From Azolla pinnata (lineage: Eukaryota; Streptophyta; Polypodiopsida; Salviniales; Salviniaceae), in NCBI GenBank assembly GCA_037176905.1, contig JBBBWG010030377.1:2501-33223 (forward strand): a stretch of DNA of 30,723 nt. Reading direction: 5' to 3'. The notes under the pieces are model-generated. The model had not been told where the DNA came from. It did no database searches and saw nothing but the letters and a program-made list of their open reading frames with translations. Shown piece after piece: positions 1 to 8,359 of this stretch (its first letter is position 1; every line of letters starts with the position of its first letter). The translations under genes were made by a program, and so were the position numbers.

Positions 1-560
1 TGAGTGGTAATGCAACTGTTGAAACATTGTCAAGCTAAATCAGTTGGGATCATCTCCTTCATTTCCATTCTCAATCGCTTTGATTTAATCAGTAACAGGA
101 ATGTGGCCCTTAATGCCAAGACTGCTAAGTAATATCAAATTGATATTTTAGCACAATTTGTCTTGGTTTCCATGTGTGTGTATTATATAGTAGCCTTTTG
201 GATCAATCCTCCCTTCTGATTCCTAGATGATATGTAGCCCACCATTGCACCTCGATGACGCTTCATTTCATGGAGGTATGGTTTGTAGCCTAGTAGATGA
301 ACTAGTTGGGATCTGGTTCGAATTATTCCCGTAACAAAAAATCATCTAGCTGTTGGTTGAGGAAGAGAATGACCCTATAAGCATTAAGGGATACAATCAA
401 ATATGTGTATAATTTACACAAGATAGATCCATATGCCAATCAATCGATTCCCAATCTCTTTTGGTTAAAATAATAGTCTGTGATTGAACTGCGTGCAGCC
501 ACCACTGGCTTGAGATCATGCGTTCGAATCTGAGATGACCATAGATGCAGATTTAAGGTC
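1..560. other. intergenic, no gene seen; possible SINE debris
   Basis: No convincing coding region was found here. Two stretches on the + strand resemble the internal pol III promoter of tRNA-derived SINEs: an A-box-like TAGCCTAGTAGATG near 284 followed by GGTTCGAATTATTCC near 313, and a second B-box-like GCGTTCGAATCTGA near 510-523 preceded by CTGGCTTGAGATCAT. The rest is AT-rich and unremarkable. The SINE reading is inference from box motifs only; no element ends or target-site duplications were identified. Confidence 0.3.
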
Positions 561-975
561 AGGGTCCGATGAGAAAGGGTGCACTTGGAAATAACCAAAA
601 GCTTTTGAAAACCCATTTGCGTTTTTGTTGGTTTCTGTTAGAAGGGTTCCTCTTCCTCTTCCTCTTCCTCTTCCCCTTCGTCTTCCTCTTCTCTCTCTGC
701 AGAAATGTTCTCTTTCTTCGGATTGGGTTTCATTTCGCTGATTGTTTTCGTTCTTGAACGACCAAAACACTCAAGGCAATTTCCTTTTATTCTTTGTGGA
801 GCAGATGAATATTTAACTGTCTTTTCCAAACAAATTCGCAACGGTTTCTTTCCTTCTACCCACACACACATACCTACCTATCTGTGGATGAGAATATTGT
901 TCTTTCGATTTTAGTAAGTAAATAATTCTGGGTTCTCTAAGATGGGTTCTCTCTTCGATTTGAATCTTGCAGAAC
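561..975 (+). promoter_or_regulatory. probable promoter and 5' UTR of the DeSI-like gene
   Basis: The stretch contains a pyrimidine-rich tract of CTTCCT repeats (about 650-700) of the kind common near plant transcription starts and in 5' UTRs. A possible short 5' UTR intron runs from GTAAGT at 914 to TTGCAG at 972, three bases before the chosen ATG at 976. No clear TATA box was seen at a sensible distance. The short open frames here are low-complexity and are not called as genes. Confidence 0.35.
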
Positions 976-2929
976 ATGGATTGCTTGAAGAATACAAATA
1001 CAGAAGACGAAGTGATGGGAGAGCCAGTGAAGCTAAATGTCTATGATCTCACTGATATGAATGGGTACCTGTATTGGTTTGGACTTGGTGTGTACCATTC
1101 TGCTATTGAAGGTGGGCTAATGTATTCTACATTTCCATGACGTTCAAAAAATGTTATTGCCTTCCTTTTCCTCTTTTTATTGCTTGTGTATTTGATCTGA
1201 TTGCCAATGTATGTGGACCTTTTGTTAGCAATTTATGTAGACCTTTGATTAGCTACAAATGTAGAGCTTTGGTTAGCCATGTATGTAGACCTGTGACTAC
1301 CAATATACATTGTAAACTCGATTAGCAATTCGTGTAAACTGTGAGTAGCTAAATGGCATACCATTAATAAGAATGCATGTAGACCTTTGATTAGCACTAT
1401 GCAGAAACATGGACAAAAATGGGCTCATCTCAATGATGGAAAATGGTTCAAATTTCCTTTGTTTCAGTTTCAATGTTAAATCTGAAGGCCCAGAATCTGC
1501 AATAGTGTTTCCATTGGAATTCAGAATTGTGGCTAGAGTGATTTGGTGTCCATGCTACAGTTATAAGCATCTCATTTATATGCTTTTTCGTAATATTTTA
1601 GAAAGCTCTTAGAATCACCAATGATGCCTAGGGTTTTAAATGAATCTACGCAACAATGTATACACAAGTTGCATCTGCCAACGAGAATGCTCTCTAGTTA
1701 TGATTTTAAAAATCTTTGACTAGCATTCTACCTATGGATCTACATGTGATGTTAAATTTTGGTTGCTAGATCCTTAAAACCTTCAGTGAAATCTAGATTG
1801 TTTGTATGTTTTATTTGCACTCGTTGTTTTACTATGATGGATCTCATAATGATCTGTCATCTGATACAGCATGAAATTTTCTTAGTTTTCTGAGGCCAAA
1901 AGTGATTATTAAACAAGATTTTTTTGTCAGATACGAAAAATTATGGAGTATATATATACTCTCACATTTATACAAATCAAATGTAACATCTAATACCCTT
2001 GTTCTTGAGAAGAGAAATTCAGCTTATGGCGTAGAATATGCATATGGCGCCCATGACTATCCCACAAGTGGTGTATTTGAAGTGGAACCACAACAATGTC
2101 CAGGGTTCAAGTTCCGGAAATCGATGACCTTAGGCACGGTGCAAATGGGGCCTGAGAAGTTCAGAGACTTTGTGGAAGAAATTTCCTACGAGTATTATGG
2201 TGATTCTTATCATTTGCTCTACAAGAATTGCAACCATTTTTGTGAAGATGTTTGCAGGAGGCTGCTGAATGCTTCTCTTCCTGGTTGGGTCAACCGCCTC
2301 GCTAAAATAGGTTGTGCTTTAAAACCATTGGGAAATTGTGCCCCTCTTCCTTTCATTTTGCTCTGAAAATATGTTTTCGATTGATTCCTTTATGAAAAAA
2401 TAAATTGGCATGCGTTCCGATCTCTATTTTGGCATGATTTTATGGTTTGCATTGTATTTTTCAGGCCGAAATTTGTTTTGTTCATCTGTAAGAAACAGAT
2501 AAAATATGTTTCGAGGTTCTTTCCATGTTTTGATGCTATTTTGTGAATTCTTTTTCAGGGACATTATGCAGCTGTTGTTTACCCGATGGGCTTCCCCCTG
2601 AAGGAATCGAGGCCGATTATGGAGAGATGTATGGGGGACCCATACAGTGCTCTGAGCAGAGCAAGAAGTGTTCCGATGAAAACCATAAGTGCTCCGATAA
2701 GAATGAGTATCACAGGTTGCTTAATGATGATGACAAAACCACTCGGAAAAGGCGATTGATATGCTCTTCTGCTTTCATCCATTCATCTCTCAAGGATGGG
2801 ATTGCGTTTTCGCGTGACCATGCTTTATCCAAGTCTCTGAAAGGTGGAACCTCTTTGTCTCGAGACTGGAAAGAACATGCTTTCACAAAGAAACCCCCAG
2901 ATGCTCCAGAATGCTGCAAATGCAGATAG
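976..2929 (+). CDS. DeSI-like (PPPDE) cysteine isopeptidase
   Basis: This gene encodes a 264-residue protein of the PPPDE/DeSI family, thiol isopeptidases that remove SUMO or ubiquitin-like modifiers; the plant and DESI2-like branch is the best match. Exons are 976-1111, 2023-2310 and 2559-2929, with GT-AG introns of 911 and 248 bases and phases that agree. The opening VYDLTDMNGYLYWFGLGVYH carries the catalytic His (YHSAIE), split from YGVEYAYGAHDYPTSGVFE by intron 1. The catalytic Cys lies in KNCNHFCEDVC, followed by LPGWVNRLAKIGTLCSC. The domain covers about residues 17-160. The last ~100 residues are a family-variable tail with a Cys-Ser heptad-like repeat. The ATG at 976 gives a short leader before the domain, usual for the family. 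The gene converges on SNRNP35. The exact modifier removed cannot be read from sequence. Confidence 0.88.
1207..1351 (+). repeat. 24-bp degenerate tandem repeat inside DeSI intron 1
   Basis: Six diverged copies of a unit close to ATGTAGACCTTTGATTAGCA follow each other at 1207, 1231, 1255, 1279, 1303 and 1328, mostly with an exact 24-base period. A further isolated match (GTAGACCTTTGATTAGCA) lies near 1379-1396. As 24 is a multiple of three, the array stays open in frame and gives an artefactual reading frame. It is entirely intronic. Confidence 0.8.
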
Positions 2930-4218
2930 CCATGTTGGCTCAGCATCAAGATCAATTAGTGTAAAATGTACAGAAAAGTAGTTAGAAAGCCAGGTTCAAA
3001 ATAGACATTTGTAAAATGCTGTGCTTTTGTTAGGGATCAATATAAAGCGTTTGCCTACATCAAATTATGCCTTCCATGGACGAGGTGATCAATTTTGCTG
3101 CAATCCAAATTATCAAATAATGTTGCATGGCCAAACAGTTTCCCTGATGAGAGTATTCACTGTCATAGATTAGTCTTGTTTGTTTGTTGCACTTACCCAT
3201 TTTACCTGAAGGCAAGTTTGATGTTAAATCAGGTGTTTGCAGTCCATTTTTTTTGTTTTCAATCAGTCTATGCTCCAAAGACAAGTCAATTCAGTTGATT
3301 GTAATCAACGTATTGGAATAGTTCCAATATTTGCTACATCCACGAGCTTATAAACTAAATCTTGATCTTATCAGTTGAACATAATCAATGTAAGCACATC
3401 AAAAAACTTTCATCAGCCATTGGAAATTAACTGCAATGTCATCGGCACTTGGCACAGGAGGACGTTCTATAGGCCATGAATGTACTCAAGAGCAAATGAT
3501 TACACAAATCCTCAACAGTGCAAGGGCTAAATGGGATAAGTTCTGGAGATACTTTCATCTCTAAAAAAGTTATAAGGTGATCAATCACATGAAGTTGCAT
3601 GCAACTAAGGAGCATCATAAGGCATCAATCAGAAAGATATGTGCCAAAATGCAAAAGAAATCATGTTACCTTTAGATAAAAACATCCCCATCCTCTATTT
3701 ACTGTTGACATGTGCCAAAATGCAAAAGAAATCATGTTATTTTTAGATACAAAACTAGATAAAAACATCACCATCCTCTGTTTACTGTTGACATGTGCCA
3801 AAATGCAAAAGAAATCGTGTTATTTTTAGATATAAAACTAGATAAAAACATCACCATCCTCTATTTACTGTTCACCCTTATCCTGGATGTGGCTTCACAA
3901 CTGGCTTACAGTTTCTCTTTCTTGATCCTCATTCGAGGCTTTGATACACAGGCGAAGAAATTTTGAACATGAAGAAAATTAACACATTCACAAAAAATTG
4001 CTTCAACTCTATTTTCTCTTTCTTACCCATTTGTACAAAATCAGGGTTTTATATCGCTGCACATAGGGAATTTAGAATCATCTCATGGCATAGTTCTAAT
4101 ATATGCCAACTAGTGAAAGTAAACGCTATGAAGAATATTATCCCTTTGTAAAAGTGAGAATGCAATCGGTCTTTAACATGAAAAGTTTCAACAAGCCACA
4201 TCTTGCTCTTCATACCTT
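2930..4218. other. convergent intergenic region / 3' UTRs
   Basis: The region lies between the stop of the DeSI-like gene and the stop of SNRNP35 on the opposite strand. It should hold both 3' UTRs; AATATAAAG near 3040 is a possible near-consensus poly(A) signal for the DeSI-like transcript. Apart from the tandem repeat at 3639-3875, I see no gene or structured element; small open frames here show no recognisable domain. Confidence 0.55.
3639..3875. repeat. three-copy tandem repeat, 83-bp unit
   Basis: Units begin with ATGTGCCAAAATGCAAAAGA at 3639, 3710 and 3793 and end with ATTTACTGTT-ac. Units 2 and 3 are 83 bases and nearly identical. Unit 1 is 71 bases, lacking about 12 bases (the ATACAAAACTAG segment). 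The repeat lies downstream of both flanking genes, probably in or near the SNRNP35 3' UTR. Confidence 0.9.
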
Positions 4219-7200
4219 TCACACTTCTGAAGGATCCCACCTACTCATCTCTCCCCGATGCGATTTCTCCTTACGTTTCTCTTCCGAATCTGCTCTATCA
4301 GCTCGCCTTCTCTTGTGTTGACTCGCATTATCATCTCTATGGGGGGAGCTTCCATCTCTATGAGGGGACTTTCTACTTGATTTCCCTTCCTTATGATGTT
4401 CATCATTTCTCCCATGGTAGCGGTCATCATCTTCTCTTCTATCACGATGATGGCGATGATGTTCCTTGTCCTTTGAATACCTTTTCCGATCACGCTTTGT
4501 CTCACGCTCTTCCTCCTGCATGTCTTCTCTTTCACGTTTTTCACGCCGATGCTTCTTAATGCCATCATCATGTTCCATCTCTTCATGTTCTCCATAAACT
4601 TCTCTCTTTCCATATCTCTCAGATTCTTCATAAGACCCTCTTCCAACATGCCTATCATGTTCCTCTGGGGTCTCTGCATGATATCTTCTGGTCCGATCAT
4701 CTTCCTTTTCGTATCTTATCAGTTCACTATAAGACTCATTTTCATGTTTTTCAGCATGATACCGTCTATGATCTTCCGGCGAAGCATATGACTTTCTTTC
4801 ATGCCTAGCATGCCTTTCTTGGTAGTAAGAGCTCTCATATCGTTTGTGATGATCTGCCTCTAGATAGGTGCTTCGTTCATCACTTCCACGTTCCTGATAG
4901 CTCGACCTTCTAGCACTACGATGCCTCCTTTTGTAATCGTCTTCATAGTAGTAACCTTTAGAATCCTCATCTGCTCTTGATTCATGCTGTTTCCTTCTTC
5001 CACTGTCATCTCTAAATTGAGACTCTTTGGAGGTCATTTCTGATGATCTTCTTGCCTGCAACATACCAAAAGCTTTCACTAAGCGCCATCAGAAATCAAA
5101 TGTATAATCCGTTCTTTACCACAAATTTTGCTATTTACATGTTCCAGAACTGCAGACTTATCTCCAGACCAATGTGCTTTCCTCTTTGGCAGTGGGGGCA
5201 TCTGAAAAAAATTAAGAACAATATTCAGATTTTTCTAACACTCAACTGTGCAAGCAAATTGCATGCCATGAAGAAATAACAAATAAAACTACCTCCCATC
5301 GTTGCAAATAATTTCCTGGTAGAGGTATCCCGAGTTTTTCAAGCTCTTTTTCAGGAATAGGCCGCCTGCAAATGTGAGCATAAACATTCATGTCTTAATA
5401 AGATTTAATCTCAACTGGTACCAGAAACCTTATTTCTTGTATCCCTTTTTTACATAAATAAAATGTACCGGCCAAAGATTGCTGAGTTAACTAGCTAGCA
5501 AAGTTTCTATCACAGGTCAATAAACAATGGGTGGTAATGTCGTACATGGTGATAGCTTACAAGGAAAAATGAATGAAAAGAAGCCCTACCGATCACAATG
5601 AAAAAACACAGACCAATAATCTAATGAACGCCAATAAACGAAGAAGAGTAGATATATGATGTGAAAAATTACAAAATTATCTTATGTTGTAGAATTTCCA
5701 AAACTGTCAGCTATTAGGATAGAGTCTAGAGATATACATATAACGCACACTTACAAAGGCTTGCGGAATGGTCGATCTCTCCCACCAAATCGTAACTGGC
5801 CTGACTCCTTACGGCCTCCCAAACCACCCCCTGGAAATGACTTCCGCACATCATAATTACTTAATCAACCAATAACATTCACTATTCAAGGCGTTCAATA
5901 GAAATACCATTAATTTTAGAGTTTCCAGTACCAATTGGAAAGAGGCCGACCATATGTTGGTGAACATTGTGCCAGTTTTAGATTTTGTCACAATCAGATT
6001 TGCACAAATTTGTGCCACTACAAAATATTATTCACCAGCACTAGGCTTAGATTTTGTCGCAAGTTTGTTCCTCAAATCAATTTCAATTATTGACTGTCAA
6101 TTATCCTTCTTTAAGTAGCATGTAATCTCAAATTGGCCTTTCCAAAGACCTCTAGACAACGTGAAGAGATTCTAGCCTTCTCATACTATGCAGGCCTTGT
6201 CTGTTGCATGATGCACAAATCTTGTATTCCTCAGAAAGTCATGTGAATCCCCGTAGTTAGATCAACAATCCTTCAAAGGACTTATGAATAAAATATGTAG
6301 ATACACACCTTTGCATAACGTTTTCAATACACAATCAATTTTTATTGGGACATGGATGAGAGTGGGTTTTCAGGAATTTGCAGGCAGAGTAGATCCACTT
6401 TTTAAAGCAATCAGTGGATTGTATCATCACCATTAGAGGGTTGATTACTTTTGCAACCTTCATCATTTCAAGCAATCAGGTAAGATAGATTTATTGCCAG
6501 GTTATCTGTACCTAATCTGCGGGGAATCCAGCCTGGCATTAGTAGTTGTCGATTGTAATCGACCAAGACTTGACTGCCATCAATGTTTACGTGCTGAGCT
6601 GACTGAAGACCATGAAAGCCCTAGAACATCAGGCCCTGAGAGCTATTCAACCACTAAAGGAACATGTTGAGCATTTTCACGAACCTCATAGGCATACCGC
6701 ATTTCCTTTTCGGTTTCATATTCCACAAATGCATACCCTTGAGATGCTCCAGTAACTAACCAAAAGCCATTCATTTTAATCTGGAATGAGTTTCTTAAGT
6801 ACCATAAATAGAGGTATATAGAAATGTACGCCAAAAATAACAGATATTATATTATACTGACCAATATGTCGAACAAGCCTAAGATTCTTTATCCTCCCGT
6901 ATTTACCCATCACCTGCAAACATAGAAGTAGAAAATTGGAGAAAATGATCTCACTAGATCTTGCATTGCGCAGATTATCTGGTTTGACTTTATCGACACA
7001 AAACACCAGAATATGATTTTGTTCACTCTAAGACACATTTAATTTATACACTCAAAATGTAGAGCAGGACTGTTGGTCCCTCGCTGAACCAATATACATA
7101 TAGCCATGGAGCAAGAAAGAGAAAAATAAAAAGAAATCGAGCGGAAGTAGGGAAGGTACCTCTAAGAGGGTTTTCTCTGTTGTGTCTCTTGACAATCGCC

Positions 7201-7835
7201 CAACAAAAACACTACAATACGGATCTCCTTGTGCTTTCGAGTCGCCAAGAGGATCATCTAGAAAAGGGGGGCACATAAAAAAAAAACATCTTTATGAAGT
7301 ATCAAGCAAACTAGAATTAGATTTAGCACGTGGATCGATGATTGGAAAACAATGAAAGAAACATGGAAGTGAAAGCATAAAAACTGCATCATTATCTCTC
7401 GCTTGCTGTCTCTCATTACATCGTCGTCATCGTCCTCCTGCTCCTCATCTCCACCGTTCTCTCTCTCTCACACATGCTTATGCACAAGGGGTGAAGCAAG
7501 GCGAGAAAAACCCACACACACGGGGTTCAAATTTCACACATACCATGGAAAGGATGGCATGGAGGGTTGAAACACATGACAAACTAATCTCTGAACAGGG
7601 GAGCTACGGAATCCGAGGCGCACATGACACAAACTAATCGTGCATATGTGCTTGTGTACACAAAATACAAAACAAACAAGAGCAGGGCAGCAAACTTACA
7701 GAGGCCGGTGGAAGAAGCGAGCATAGCTCGGTAGACAGCATTGTCGTGAGGAGCTGTGTCAGTGCCATCGATGCTGCCAGCTTGGATGGGGTGATAGACA
7801 TGGGAGTAGAACACACTGTTCAGGTCATGAGCCAT
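4219..7835 (-). CDS. SNRNP35: U11/U12 snRNP 35 kDa protein (minor spliceosome)
   Basis: The protein belongs to the U11/U12 di-snRNP, which recognises 5' splice sites and branch points of U12-type introns in the nucleus. Nine exons, read right to left, are 7835-7700, 7257-7160, 6913-6862, 6755-6685, 6602-6512, 5830-5755, 5365-5293, 5201-5139 and 5055-4219. All phases agree and give 498 residues. Diagnostic features are [17 protein letters not shown] near the start, one RRM at about residues 58-136 (RNP2 VFVGRL, RNP1 QGYAFVEY), then the hallmark [19 protein letters not shown] and [12 protein letters not shown]. The last 278 residues, from one exon, are a very charged Arg/Glu/His/Ser/Tyr tail ending RWDPSEV, longer than I recall for animal orthologues. 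All introns (82 to about 680 bases) look U2-type GT-AG. The ATG is the first residue of the conserved N-terminus. Identification is firm; the last three exons are less constrained by homology. Confidence 0.92.
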
Positions 7836-7955
7836 TTCTTCTTCTTTCTTCTTCTTCTTCTTTCTTCTTCTTGTTCTTCTTCTTCTTCTTTCTTCTCTGT
7901 TCTCTTGTTTCTGTTTTACTCTCTTCTCTTTCTTTCTTCAATTCTTCTTTCTTGC
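7836..7955 (-). repeat. TTC/GAA microsatellite in the SNRNP35 5' UTR or promoter
   Basis: An imperfect run of CTT/TTC triplets starts directly upstream of the SNRNP35 ATG. On the transcribed strand it reads GAAGAAGAA, a purine-rich leader. Several open frames of poly-Phe/Leu/Ser result from it and are not genes. Confidence 0.8.
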
Positions 7956-8010
7956 TTGTTACTTCTAATTTCCACAACACCAAACAGTGTCCCCATCCCG
8001 ACGACCGAAT

Positions 8011-8068
8011 CGGATTCGAAATCCAAACGGAATCTTGTATAGATTCCGTTTGGAGCGAATCGAATCCG
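8011..8068. promoter_or_regulatory. strong inverted repeat (hairpin) between PPR-1 and SNRNP35
   Basis: TCCAAACGGAATCT (8022-8035) and AGATTCCGTTTGGA (8041-8054) are perfect reverse complements around a 5-base TGTAT loop. An outer pair, CGGATTCGA (8011-8019) and TCGAATCCG (8060-8068), extends the arms past a small unequal internal loop. It lies about 190-230 bases upstream of the SNRNP35 ATG and downstream of the PPR-1 stop. It could be a 3'-end or promoter structure, or a miniature transposon remnant. Confidence 0.75.
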
Positions 8069-8359
8069 AAAGGAATCTCACCACAAGTCCACCCGTCAGG
8101 CTCGCTCAGATTGGCCTCAGATTCCGAGAAAGGAATCCCGTGTGACTGGTGCGATTGATTGTCCTAGGCTCAAATAGGGCAAGATAGCTGCTCGAGAATG
8201 TGCGAAGAGGATTTTTCGAGAGGTTTTCTGTGCATGCCCGAGGGTGTCACAGCCAGATCCGCTGTTTTCTGCTAACCTTATCTAGATTCGCTTGCTATTG
8301 CAATGGTGGTATTTCCTCTGACAGATCTCTCACCGGTAGCGGTCGTGGATTTCGATCGT

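Noticed and set aside
283-330. Possible tRNA gene around GGTTCGAATTATTCC
   Set aside because: A and B boxes are too close together and no acceptor stem or anticodon arm can be folded; at best it is SINE debris.
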